Translations under genes and position numbers: made by a program
Notes under the pieces: generated by a model
Seen by the model: only the letters and a program-made list of their open reading frames with translations
Databases searched by the model: none
Told to the model about the DNA's origin: nothing
In this document: in pieces, positions 16,239 through 23,609 of the stretch
Layout of the letters: each line of letters starts with the position of its first letter
Numbering within the stretch: position 1 is the first letter of the stretch
From: CAIUVD01 sp044338255
GTDB lineage: Bacteria; Planctomycetota; UBA11346
DNA length: 28,856 bases
Direction of reading: 5' to 3'
Assembly: GCA_044338255.1 (NCBI GenBank)
Contig: JBIILZ010000044.1
Span: 1-28,856, forward strand

Positions 16239-17321
16239 TTACTTCAGCGCCGCCGCGGTCTTGGCCGCGGTCAGGTGGTAGTCGTACACCGAACGTTCAC
16301 GGGTGAAGAACTCGTGGACGTAGTAGCTCACCGTCCGCCGCAGCATCTCATCGGAGCCGACGGTCAGTTTCCAGCCGAGCTCCTCGCGGGTGTTGGTCAC
16401 CGCCGGCTTGCGGCGGTTCATGTCCTGGTAACCGGCGCCGTAGTATTCGCTCGAGCTGGTCTCGATGAGCTTGGCCTTCGACACGATCTCTCGCGCCTGC
16501 GGGAATTCCTTGAGGATCGTCACCAAGCGTTCGGCGAGTTCGCGGATCGACAGGTCATTGTCGGGATTGCCGATGTTGTAGATCTTGCCGTCGGCGACGC
16601 CGTCCTTGTTTTCAAGGATGCGCATCAGGGCATCGATGCCGTCGGTGATGTAGGTGAAGCAGCGGCGCTGGGCTCCGCCATCGACGAGAGTAATCGGTTC
16701 GCCGCGCAGCAGCTGACCAAGGAACTGGGTCAGCACGCGGCTGCTGCCTTCTTTTTCGGAATGGATCGAATCCAGACCGGGGCCGACGAAGTTGAACGGA
16801 CGGAAGAGGGTGAACTTGAGATTCTCGTGTTTGCCCATGCCGAAGATCACGCGATCGAGCAGCTGCTTCGAGCAGGAGTAGATCCAGCGTTCCTTGTGGA
16901 TCGGACCGAGCACGAGATTGGAGGTCTGCGGATCGAAGTCCTCGTCCGGGCACATGCCATAGACTTCCGAGGTCGAGGGGAACAGCACGCGGGTGTTGTA
17001 CTGCTGACACTGGCGGATGATCGCGAGATTCTCCTCGAAATCCAAACGGAAGACCCGCAACGGATCCTGGACGTAGGTCTGCGGGGTGGCGATGGCCACC
17101 AGCGGCAAGCAGACGTCGCACTTCTTCACGTGGTAGGCGATCCACTCCTTGTTAATGGTGATGTCGCCTTCGATGAAATGAAAACGCTCATGATGGATCG
17201 CCGTGCCGAGCTTGTCGGACGCCATGTCCATGCCGTAGATCTCCCAATCAGTGGAGCTGAGGATGGCATGAGTCAGGTTCGAACCGATGAAGCCGTTGAC
17301 GCCGAGGATGAGAATCTTCAT
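16239..17321 (-). CDS. arnA: UDP-glucuronic acid oxidative decarboxylase (ArnA C-terminal-type, stand-alone)
   Basis: This 360-aa short-chain dehydrogenase oxidises and decarboxylates UDP-GlcA to UDP-4-keto-pentose (UDP-Ara4O) with NAD+. It aligns closely with the C-terminal half of E. coli ArnA: GVNGFIG (7-13), HVKKCDVCLPLVAIATP (64-80), FPSTSEVYGM (114-123), RWIYSCSKQLLDRVI (145-159) and GGAQRRCFTYI. The E. coli catalytic residues Ser433, Glu434, Tyr463, Lys467 and Arg619 correspond to Ser118, Glu119, Tyr148, Lys152 and Arg304, a constant offset of 315. The Glu and Arg identify a decarboxylase rather than a UDP-xylose synthase-type epimerase. It begins 14 bases after the formyltransferase gene, so ArnA is split in two. 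Confidence 0.93.
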   Translation of the reverse strand: MKILILGVNGFIGSNLTHAILSSTDWEIYGMDMASDKLGTAIHHERFHFIEGDITINKEWIAYHVKKCDVCLPLVAIATPQTYVQDPLRVFRLDFEENLAIIRQCQQYNTRVLFPSTSEVYGMCPDEDFDPQTSNLVLGPIHKERWIYSCSKQLLDRVIFGMGKHENLKFTLFRPFNFVGPGLDSIHSEKEGSSRVLTQFLGQLLRGEPITLVDGGAQRRCFTYITDGIDALMRILENKDGVADGKIYNIGNPDNDLSIRELAERLVTILKEFPQAREIVSKAKLIETSSSEYYGAGYQDMNRRKPAVTNTREELGWKLTVGSDEMLRRTVSYYVHEFFTRERSVYDYHLTAAKTAAALK

Positions 17322-17335
17322 AGAGGATTGGTAAC

Positions 17336-18250
17336 TTACGTTGAAGGAGGAGATATCAGACGAAGCCCCGCAACAAGGGCAACCGGCGCGTGATCGTCGG
17401 CCCAGGCCATCGACAGCAGCATCAGCGAGCCGGTGCCACAGGCGATCGTCCCATCGCCGAGGACGGTACCGGGGTCGCCGTAACGCGAACGTTCGTGCAC
17501 GACCGTCGTGCGCCAGACCAACATCCGACGACCTAGGAGTGCCGTAAAAGCACCCGGCCAGGGTGGCGCCACGGCGCGCACCAGATTATGAATGTCGCGC
17601 GCTGACCGGCGCCATTCGATGAGCCCCTGGGCCGGCGTGCGGCCCCCGAAATAGGTCGCCAGGGCGTGGTCCTGGGGCTGCGGCTTGATGCGTTCGGCGA
17701 TGATGTCGCCGATCGCCCGCTCAAGGAAGGACGGCGCGATGGCCAGCAGCTGACGGGTGAGCCCGAGGGCATCCTGATCGGGATGCACCGCCACCGCCTG
17801 CTGCGCGATGAGGTCGCCGGCATCGGCCTGGCGGACCATGCGATGGAGGGTCAGACCGCTGCGCAACTCGCCCATCACCAGCTGCCAGTTGATCGGCGAA
17901 CGGCCGCGGAATTTTGGCAACAACGAGCCATGGAGGTTGAAGGCCCCGCGCGTGGCAAAGGCCAGCACCGCCTCGGGAATCATCTTACGATAATAGAAAC
18001 TGAAGATGAAATCGGGTGCCTCGGCGACGATCCGCGCGCGCACCTCGGGCTCGTGCAGGTTCGCATCCAGCTCGCAAGGGACGCCCTGCCGAGACGCCCA
18101 TTCGGCGACGCTACGCCACCAGATCTGTTCACCGGCATGGTCGGCGTGGGTGAAGACCCGCCGCACCCGCACTCCCAGTCGCGCCAACGCCTCGAGGCCT
18201 TCGACACCAAAACCGTGATAGGCGAAAACGATGGCGGACACCTGGCTCAT
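17336..18250 (-). CDS. arnA: UDP-L-Ara4N formyltransferase (ArnA N-terminal-type, stand-alone)
   Basis: This 304-aa protein would transfer formyl from 10-formyltetrahydrofolate to UDP-L-Ara4N. It matches the N-terminal half of E. coli ArnA: VFAYHGFGVEGLEAL (8-22), HADHAGEQIWW (35-45), FIFSFYYRKMIP (81-92) and AFNLHGSLLPKFRGRSPINW (103-122). Catalytic Asn102, His104 and Asp140 of E. coli correspond to Asn105, His107 and Asp143, an exact offset of 3. The C-terminal OB-like subdomain follows (from about 205). The ATG at 18250 shares one base with the arnC stop (TGATG); a longer reading upstream lies within arnC and is rejected. Together with the next gene it replaces the bifunctional ArnA. Confidence 0.91.
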   Translation of the reverse strand: MSQVSAIVFAYHGFGVEGLEALARLGVRVRRVFTHADHAGEQIWWRSVAEWASRQGVPCELDANLHEPEVRARIVAEAPDFIFSFYYRKMIPEAVLAFATRGAFNLHGSLLPKFRGRSPINWQLVMGELRSGLTLHRMVRQADAGDLIAQQAVAVHPDQDALGLTRQLLAIAPSFLERAIGDIIAERIKPQPQDHALATYFGGRTPAQGLIEWRRSARDIHNLVRAVAPPWPGAFTALLGRRMLVWRTTVVHERSRYGDPGTVLGDGTIACGTGSLMLLSMAWADDHAPVALVAGLRLISPPST

Positions 18251-19224
18251 CAGCGCTCGATCCTCGCGGTTGGCATTTCGATCTCTTGCCCCGGACGCTC
18301 GACGGTGCCCACCACCCACGGCTCGCGCAGACGCACCTGTTGCAGGATGCGCCCGACATATTCACCGACCAGACCGAGGGCGAAGAATTGCGCGCCGAGG
18401 AAGATCATCAGGAAGCCGAGGATGGTCAGTACGCCATTGGCCGCCCACGCCGCATCCATCAACAAGCGGCCGATCAGGAGGATCACACCGATGGCGATGC
18501 CGAAGCAGGCGAAGCCCATACCGGCGATGAACAGCAGACGCAGCGGTTGCACCGAAAAATTAGTGATCAGGTCGAGCTGCAACTGCAGCAGCTTCGACAA
18601 CGGATACTTGGATTCGCCCACCGAACGCTCGGCATGGGCGACCTCGATCTCGATCGGACGGGCGGCGAACAAGGTCGCCAAGGCCGGAATGAAGGTGCGG
18701 TTTTCACGGCAGCGCACCACCTGCTGCGCGACCTCGCGCGAGTAGCCGCGCAACATGCAGCCGAAGTCGTTGAGCTTGATGCCCGACATCGAACGCACGA
18801 TCTTGTTGGTGATCTTGGAGGCGGTCTTGCGGAACCACGTATCCTGACGATCGCGGCGCACGGTGTTGATGAGGTCGTGCCCCTGTTCGAAACAGCGCAG
18901 CAGATTGGGGATCTCCTCCGGCGGGTTCTGCAGATCGGCATCGAGGGTGATGATCCACTTCCCCCGGGCATATGCGAAGCCCGCAGTCACCGCTGCATGC
19001 TGGCCGAAATTGCGTACGAAATCGACCAGCACCACCTGCGGATGTTCTGCCTGGTAGCTGCGCACCATCTGGGTCGTCTGGTCCTTCGAGCCATCATTCA
19101 CGCAGACGATCTCCCAACTCACCGTCAGGTTTTTGCAGGTCGCCAGCAGACGCTGCATCAGGTTCGTGATATTGCCAGCCTCGTTGTACATCGGGATGAC
19201 CACGGACAGGGAGATATCACTCAT
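18250..19224 (-). CDS. arnC: Undecaprenyl-phosphate 4-deoxy-4-formamido-L-arabinose transferase ArnC
   Basis: This 324-aa membrane-anchored GT2 glycosyltransferase links L-Ara4FN to undecaprenyl phosphate at the cytoplasmic face. The GT-A domain shows SVVIPMYNEAGN (7-18), VNDGSKDQT (42-50) and the metal-binding TLDADLQNPPEEIP (93-106). DFGCMLRGYSR and AERSVGESKYPLSKL match ArnC specifically. Two C-terminal helices (about 232-260 and 268-295, VLTILGFLMIFLGAQFFALG) anchor it. The start at 19224 overlaps the arnE-like stop as ATGA. Related DPM1/GtrB-type enzymes share the fold, but the neighbours make ArnC by far the best assignment. Confidence 0.92.
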   Translation of the reverse strand: MSDISLSVVIPMYNEAGNITNLMQRLLATCKNLTVSWEIVCVNDGSKDQTTQMVRSYQAEHPQVVLVDFVRNFGQHAAVTAGFAYARGKWIITLDADLQNPPEEIPNLLRCFEQGHDLINTVRRDRQDTWFRKTASKITNKIVRSMSGIKLNDFGCMLRGYSREVAQQVVRCRENRTFIPALATLFAARPIEIEVAHAERSVGESKYPLSKLLQLQLDLITNFSVQPLRLLFIAGMGFACFGIAIGVILLIGRLLMDAAWAANGVLTILGFLMIFLGAQFFALGLVGEYVGRILQQVRLREPWVVGTVERPGQEIEMPTARIER

Positions 19225-19586
19225 GCAGGCCTCGTAAGGAGAACGACCCCGGCAATGATTACCAGGATGCCAAGAATGCGGGTCATATTCAGCGGTTCGT
19301 GAAAGCACATCACGCCGACCGCGAAGGTCGCGATGTAGCCCAGGCTCATGAGCGGATAGGCAAGGCCCAGATCCATGCGTTTGAGCACCACCAACCAGTT
19401 CACCACGCTCGCGGCATAAAGCCCCAAGCCGAGAATCACCAAAGGATTCAGCGCCAAAAGAAGCAGGGACTTGGGATCATGATAGGAGACCGCAGGAACG
19501 CCCTGGACGGCAAATTTCAAAGCCACCTGGGCGCCGACATTCAGCACCATCCCCAAGATCACGAGCAGCAAGCCGAGCATATCCAT
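19221..19586 (-). CDS. arnE: EmrE/SMR-like four-helix membrane protein, likely ArnE-type L-Ara4N-phosphoundecaprenol flippase subunit
   Basis: This 121-aa protein has four predicted helices: about 3-20 (LGLLLVILGMVLNVGAQVAL), 45-65 (LNPLVILGLGLYAASVVNWL), 75-93 (LAYPLMSLGYIATFAVGV) and 100-118 (ILGILVIIAGVVLL). The GLAYPLMSL and FHEPLN blocks align with E. coli ArnE (GIAYPMLSL, WHEPVS). ArnE with ArnF flips undecaprenyl-phosphate-L-Ara4N to the periplasm. Only one such subunit is present here, so a homodimer or a distant ArnF is implied. The start at 19586 gives the canonical N-terminus; an ATG two codons later is equally possible. It heads the operon, 118 bases after the preceding gene. Confidence 0.75.
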   Translation of the reverse strand: MDMLGLLLVILGMVLNVGAQVALKFAVQGVPAVSYHDPKSLLLLALNPLVILGLGLYAASVVNWLVVLKRMDLGLAYPLMSLGYIATFAVGVMCFHEPLNMTRILGILVIIAGVVLLTRPA

Positions 19587-19647
19587 ACGTGGTGCGGAGT
19601 GTCGGAACAGACACCGCAGGTCAATCCTGGCATGCATAGCGCAACGT

Positions 19648-19681
19648 CGTCGTACGTCCGCTATTTTACCGGGGTACGACG
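19648..19681 (-). promoter_or_regulatory. Candidate arn-operon promoter with an overlapping dyad
   Basis: CGTCGTAC (19648-19655) and GTACGACG (19674-19681) are perfect 8-bp inverted arms. The 18-base interval between them contains TAAAAT on the minus strand (19668-19663), a 5/6 match to a -10 box, at the centre of the dyad. No good -35 hexamer is visible, which would fit an activator-dependent promoter. The site is about 65 bases upstream of the arnE-like start. No PmrA-type CTTAAT repeat is seen. Confidence 0.4.
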
Positions 19682-19704
19682 GTCGGTATGGTAAGCCGTA
19701 AAGC

Positions 19705-20805
19705 TTACTCCAGAACTCCGTCAGGCAGATCCGCACGCATCGGTTCGGGTCGCGCGCAAGTTGACGTCAAGACAACTTGCAGACCGCTATCGCTGGCCTC
19801 GTGCACCGCCTGCATGATGTCGAGCGCATGCATGGCGATCTCATCATTTGCACGGTGGGGCTTGCCGCTGCGCATGGCCACGACCATGTCCGCGACCCCC
19901 ACCCCGCGCGAGCCTTCGCGATAGGGATGGGTATGACGGATCTCAACCCAGTCGGCGTACTTTGCCGTCCGCAGCTTGACCGCACCGCCGGTGCCATTGG
20001 GGTCCGGAACCACTAGCGAACCGTGCGTGCCATAGATCTCGATCGCCGGGGCGTTGGCACCGTGCTTGATGTCGAACGAGGTCGTCAGGTGTCCGATCAC
20101 GCCGTTGTGGAATTCGAGCACGGCAACGATGTGCGTGGGGACCTCGACCGGCACGATGGTGCCTTTTTTCGGCTGGCTGGTGATGGTCCGGGTCGGGTAG
20201 CTGACGCGGGTCATGCCCTGAACGCGCTTCACCGGCCCGAGCAGGGTGATCAGGGCGTGCAGGTAATAGGGCCCCATGTCGAATATCGGCCCGCCGCCCT
20301 TCTGGTAATAGAATTCCGGACTCGGATGCCAGGTCTCATGACCACCGCAGAGCATGTTGGCCTGGAACGACAAGGGCGTGCCGATCTCGCCATCATCGAT
20401 GAGCTTGCGGCAGGTCTGCACCGCCGCGCCCATGACCGTATCCGGGGCGCAACCGACGCGCAGCTGCTTGAGCTTGGCGAGGGCCACGACGGCTTCGCCT
20501 TCGGCGCGCGTCAGGGCAAACGGCTTTTCGCTGAAGGCGCTCTTGCCGGCGTTGAGGATCCGCAGATCGGTGGCGGCATGGGCCTGGGGAATGGTGAGGT
20601 TGATGACCACGCTGATCTCGGGATCAGCCAGCAGGGCGTCGATGGTGACGGCGCTGCAGCCGTGCTCCTTGGCCTTGGCCTCGGCGGCGGCGGGCAGCAG
20701 ATCCGCGCAGGATTTGACCTGCATGAACGGGAAGCGTTTGCAGGCGCCGAAATAGGCATTGGAGATGTTGCCGCAACCGATGATGCCGAGCTTGACGATG
20801 GTCAT
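19705..20805 (-). CDS. Gfo/Idh/MocA-family oxidoreductase
   Basis: This 366-aa NAD(P)-dependent sugar or sugar-derivative dehydrogenase has an N-terminal Rossmann domain (MTIVKLGIIGCGNISNAYFG, GCGNIS about 10-15), the family's FSEKPFALTRAEGEAV stretch near 95, and the C-terminal alpha/beta domain with GGGPIFDMGPYYLHALITLL near 185. The active-site Lys is expected in EKP. It has no Tat signal, unlike many secreted planctomycete paralogues. The ATG at 20805 is chosen as it starts just before the Rossmann strand; a longer reading upstream enters the neighbouring gene. It follows the ThuA-like gene by 32 bases on the same strand, a pairing linked to sugar catabolism. The substrate cannot be named. 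Confidence 0.87.
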   Translation of the reverse strand: MTIVKLGIIGCGNISNAYFGACKRFPFMQVKSCADLLPAAAEAKAKEHGCSAVTIDALLADPEISVVINLTIPQAHAATDLRILNAGKSAFSEKPFALTRAEGEAVVALAKLKQLRVGCAPDTVMGAAVQTCRKLIDDGEIGTPLSFQANMLCGGHETWHPSPEFYYQKGGGPIFDMGPYYLHALITLLGPVKRVQGMTRVSYPTRTITSQPKKGTIVPVEVPTHIVAVLEFHNGVIGHLTTSFDIKHGANAPAIEIYGTHGSLVVPDPNGTGGAVKLRTAKYADWVEIRHTHPYREGSRGVGVADMVVAMRSGKPHRANDEIAMHALDIMQAVHEASDSGLQVVLTSTCARPEPMRADLPDGVLE

Positions 20806-20837
20806 GGAAGGTGTCTTGGTAGAAGTTAGAAAGGAAA

Positions 20838-21509
20838 TTATTTGGCAGCCCAGAGCAGGCCGCGCTCCATGATGATGCGCGCTTCCGGAACTTCGAAATC
20901 GCTGTCCACATGGCCAATGCAATTGACGAAGACGCGGCCGGCGCCCCACTTGCGCTTCCACACCACGGGCATCACCGTGCCCTTGGCGAAAGCGTCGTGC
21001 ACGCCATCGAAAGTGGTTGTGGCGAGCACCACGTTGGCGGGATCGACGAGCAGGTAGTACTGCTCGGAGGTCACGGTGAAATCACTCAGACCGGCGACGA
21101 TCGGATCATCCCAGGCGCTGACATGGACTTCATAATCGATGAGGTTGCCGGGATGGCACAGGAACTGGCCGCCGGTCATCCACTGGTACTCGATGTTGCC
21201 GCGGTACGAATCGACGATGCCGCCATGCCAGCCGGCCAGACCGACTCCGGCCCGGACCGCATCCCGCAACCCCCGCCACTGCTTGCCGCTGATCTCTGAG
21301 CAGCTGACGGTCTGGACGATGAGGTTCAGGGATTCCATCAACGTCTGGTCGCAGTAACTGTCGAGGGTCGAAGACTGGATCACCTCGAAGCCCTGCGTGC
21401 GCAGATACGCCGCAAAGCGGTCGGAGGTTTGTTTCGGCTCATGGCCTTCCCAGCCGCCATAGACCATCAGAGCTTTTTTCAAAGTTTTTTTCAGAGCTTT
21501 TTTCGGCAT
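20838..21509 (-). CDS. ThuA-like domain protein (class I glutamine-amidotransferase-like fold)
   Basis: This 223-aa protein has the ThuA-like fold: MVYGGWEGHEPKQTSDRFA near 15-33, a central AGVGLAGWHGGIVDSYR, then MTGGQFLCHPGN and YYLLVDPANVVLATT, and a C-terminal WGAGRVFVNCIGHVDSDF. The family is tied to trehalose and other disaccharide keto-derivative metabolism, often beside Gfo/Idh/MocA dehydrogenases as here. The ATG at 21509 is chosen because AAGGGA precedes it; a TTG at 21539 is less likely. Residues 3-14 are KKAL-KKTL-KKAL, encoded by three 12-bp repeats, before the conserved domain. Two LacI-type palindromes lie upstream and probably control it. Confidence 0.82.
   Translation of the reverse strand: MPKKALKKTLKKALMVYGGWEGHEPKQTSDRFAAYLRTQGFEVIQSSTLDSYCDQTLMESLNLIVQTVSCSEISGKQWRGLRDAVRAGVGLAGWHGGIVDSYRGNIEYQWMTGGQFLCHPGNLIDYEVHVSAWDDPIVAGLSDFTVTSEQYYLLVDPANVVLATTTFDGVHDAFAKGTVMPVVWKRKWGAGRVFVNCIGHVDSDFEVPEARIIMERGLLWAAK
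21468..21503 (-). repeat. 12-bp coding tandem repeat, three units, at the 5' end of the ThuA-like gene
   Basis: Codons read aaa-aaa-gct-ctg, aaa-aaa-act-ttg, aaa-aaa-gct-ctg on the minus strand and encode KKAL, KKTL, KKAL. Each unit contains a long A run, which makes the region prone to slippage. Confidence 0.88.
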
Positions 21510-21545
21510 CGTGAATCCCTTACCATAAAGAATCGTCAAGCGCTA

Positions 21546-21559
21546 TGGAAGCGCTTCCA
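21546..21559. promoter_or_regulatory. LacI/GalR-type palindromic operator, proximal
   Basis: TGGAAGCGCTTCCA is a perfect 14-bp palindrome with the central CG typical of LacI-family and CRE sites. It lies 37 bases upstream of the ThuA-like start codon, where bound repressor would block transcription. Confidence 0.7.
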
Positions 21560-21603
21560 GAAGCAGTCTGCGGCATCCTATCAAGAACGTATGGAAGCAA
21601 GTG

Positions 21604-21617
21604 TGAAAGCGCTTTCA
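21604..21617. promoter_or_regulatory. LacI/GalR-type palindromic operator (CRE-like), distal
   Basis: TGAAAGCGCTTTCA is a perfect 14-bp palindrome that fits the CcpA/CRE consensus TGWAANCGNTNWCA. It is a two-position variant of the proximal site, 58 bases away centre to centre, which suits cooperative binding or looping. It could also influence trmB, transcribed rightward from 21778. Confidence 0.72.
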
Positions 21618-21777
21618 TGCACATTCCTCCTCACGCCGAGATGCCGCTGGATGATGACCTGCCATGCGCATTCCCTACACCCACGATAGCGCCAACGCGA
21701 ATGAGCGATATCACCCCGCGCTCACCTGGCGCATGCGGCGTCGGGGGTGCGCATCTCGCATACGGAACATAGCACTC

Positions 21778-22503
21778 ATGGTCACTGCCGGCATGCGCCG
21801 CTACAAGGTCCGCACTGCCGAGCAGGCCACCCTCATCGGGCCCGACGGCCATGGGCTGCTGGATCCCGTCGAGCTGTTCGGCGTCCAGCGTCCGCTGCGC
21901 CTGGAGATCGGTTTCGGCCATGGTGAATTCATCACCGCCATGGCCGGGGTGCATCCGCAGGAATCGTTCATCGGCATCGAACATGACCCCCTGCGGGTGA
22001 CCAAGACCGCGCATCGCGGCATCAAGGCCGGCCGGCAGAATCTGCGCCTATTCAATGCCGATGCCCATTCCTTCGTACGTCAGCGCCTCCCGCCCGCGTG
22101 CCTGTCGCGGGTGTACCTGCTGTTCTCGGATCCCTGGCCCAAGCCCGATCATCGCCGCCGGCGCCTGGTGTCGCGGGCCTTCCTCATCGACCTCGCACGC
22201 GTCTGCGCCCCGGGCTGCCAATTCATCTTCGCCTCGGATACCCACAACTACGCCATGCAGGTCCTGAGCAACGTCAGCACCCTCCCCGGCCTGTGGAGCA
22301 ACCGCTACCTGCCCGCCGGCTACCGGATCAACATCCCCACGCGCTTTCCGACCCTTTTTGAGACCTATAAAAAAGAGGAGGGCTGCACCATCGCCTACCT
22401 CCAGCTGGAGCGCACGACGATGGCGGCTCCCCCGGCCGTGCCGGTTCCGGGTGAAGGTCGACGCAACAGTAAAGTAAACTTGCGGATACAACGCAAAGGC
22501 TAA
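21778..22503 (+). CDS. trmB: tRNA (guanine-N7-)-methyltransferase
   Basis: This 241-aa enzyme methylates G46 of the tRNA variable loop using SAM. The SAM-binding LRLEIGFGHGEFI is at 40-52 and FIGIEHDPLR at 64-73. LLFSDPWPKPDHRRRRLVS, at 114-132, is the diagnostic TrmB catalytic loop. FIFASDTHNYA and TLFETYKKEEG, the TxFE-type end motif, follow. A 25-residue Pro/Arg-rich tail trails the domain. The ATG at 21778 is chosen because it starts shortly before the conserved core; an ATG at 21664 would give an unconserved Arg-rich leader, and one at 21793 is possible. The next gene starts 9 bases after the stop. Confidence 0.93.
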   Translation: MVTAGMRRYKVRTAEQATLIGPDGHGLLDPVELFGVQRPLRLEIGFGHGEFITAMAGVHPQESFIGIEHDPLRVTKTAHRGIKAGRQNLRLFNADAHSFVRQRLPPACLSRVYLLFSDPWPKPDHRRRRLVSRAFLIDLARVCAPGCQFIFASDTHNYAMQVLSNVSTLPGLWSNRYLPAGYRINIPTRFPTLFETYKKEEGCTIAYLQLERTTMAAPPAVPVPGEGRRNSKVNLRIQRKG

Positions 22504-22512
22504 GGTCGTTTC

Positions 22513-23571
22513 ATGCACCACGTGTGGGCTCGCCAGACTCTCTCTCAGCTGCTGAACGGCAGTGGCTTCGGTGCCGGCGCCGTGGTCCGGGCCAGTGCCG
22601 CCGAATTGCATGAACGTGTCGATCCTACCATCGCCGCCGCCTTGTGGGCACTGGTCGTCGCGCAACCCGCCGAATCGGCAACGCCATATACCGGCGCCTA
22701 TAATCAGCAGCCCATACCGGCGGATGTCCCGGGCCTGCTCGCGCAGCTGGCGCCGATCGTCATCGCCCACCCCAGCGATACCGGCCTGAATATCAGCTTG
22801 CTGGCGGTGCTCGCTGAGCTCTGGCCGCACGTCACCAGCGAGGAACGACCGCTGCTGCGTGTGCGCTTCCTCAACAGCCTCATGGAGCGCGCTGGGGAAG
22901 TTGGCCAGCGCGGCGGCGTGCCCCGCGAAGCCGTGGTCACCAGCGCTGAGCTGAAGGTCTGGAACCGCTACATGCCGACCGCCACCGGCGAAGGGACGCT
23001 CGCCGGCCTGCCGCGCATGCTCGCGGCACCCACGGCGCAGGAGGCCTACCATCTCCTCGCCGATCACCTCATCGGTGGTCTCGATGGCGGCACGCTCGCC
23101 CACATCCTCGGCTCACTGACGGTACAGATCGCCGAACAGCGCCACGACGCCGAAGGCGTACTGCTATTTCAACTCGCCGGCGCGGTGGCTGCGGAGCGCC
23201 TGGCGGCGGTGTGCCCGGCGGAACCCTTCACCACTCTGCTCTCGCAGCTTGCCCACCAAGTGTGGTGGGGCGTCAATCTCGCCGGCCTGCCACGACGCGC
23301 CAACGATCCCCAGCCGGCCGCCGAACTCGCGGCTGGCATCATCGCCGGCAACGCCGCCAGCGTGCGTCGCCATGCGCGTGGACTGAGCCTCGACGAAGCC
23401 GGCTGGTGGACGGACCTGAGCCCGGCGATCACCACCATCGCCGCCCGCGGGCCGGCCCAGCTCCAGCGAGGGGTCATCGCCACCTGGGTGCTCGGCGTGC
23501 GCAGCCGCCAACGCGTCATCGCCCCCGACGATGCGGCGGCGATGTCAGCGATCCTTGCCGACGGCGCGTAA
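22513..23571 (+). CDS. Hypothetical 352-aa protein of unknown function
   Basis: I do not recognise this protein. It is Ala/Leu-rich and appears almost entirely helical, without signal peptide, membrane segment, Cys clusters or known catalytic motifs. Recurrent segments such as LLAVLAELWPHVTSEERPLL, DHLIGGLDGGTLAHILGSL and LLFQLAGAVAAERLAAV suggest a helical-repeat or bundle fold. Codon use resembles that of its neighbours, and the antisense frame is not a better candidate. It starts with a good ATG preceded by TAAGG and follows trmB by 9 bases, so both are probably on one transcript. Seventy-two bases separate it from the regulator gene. Confidence 0.7.
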   Translation: MHHVWARQTLSQLLNGSGFGAGAVVRASAAELHERVDPTIAAALWALVVAQPAESATPYTGAYNQQPIPADVPGLLAQLAPIVIAHPSDTGLNISLLAVLAELWPHVTSEERPLLRVRFLNSLMERAGEVGQRGGVPREAVVTSAELKVWNRYMPTATGEGTLAGLPRMLAAPTAQEAYHLLADHLIGGLDGGTLAHILGSLTVQIAEQRHDAEGVLLFQLAGAVAAERLAAVCPAEPFTTLLSQLAHQVWWGVNLAGLPRRANDPQPAAELAAGIIAGNAASVRRHARGLSLDEAGWWTDLSPAITTIAARGPAQLQRGVIATWVLGVRSRQRVIAPDDAAAMSAILADGA

Positions 23572-23609
23572 GGTCAGCCCGACATTCCGGAGCTGAGCCC
23601 TCTGCGACC

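Larger units (their letters stand above)
11133..19586 (-). other. arn-lptFG operon: eight co-directional, mostly overlapping genes
   Basis: Transcription order is arnE-like, arnC, arnA formyltransferase, arnA decarboxylase, arnT, arnD, lptF, lptG. Four-base ATGA overlaps occur at 19221-19224, 14298-14301, 13375-13378 and 12176-12179, with a one-base TGATG overlap at 18250. The two largest gaps are 14 and 12 bases. This packing indicates one transcript with translational coupling. It joins lipid A aminoarabinose modification to the LPS export permeases. No arnB is present. Confidence 0.85.

Noticed and set aside
19691..19708. GTAAGC-CGTAAA-GCTTAC hairpin at the end of the Gfo/Idh gene as a terminator
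   Set aside because: The stem is only 6 bp, overlaps the stop codon, and lacks a U tract on the minus strand.
21664..21777. Upstream ATG giving a TrmB with 38 extra residues
   Set aside because: The extension is Arg-rich and unlike TrmB N-termini; the start at 21778 lies just ahead of the conserved core.
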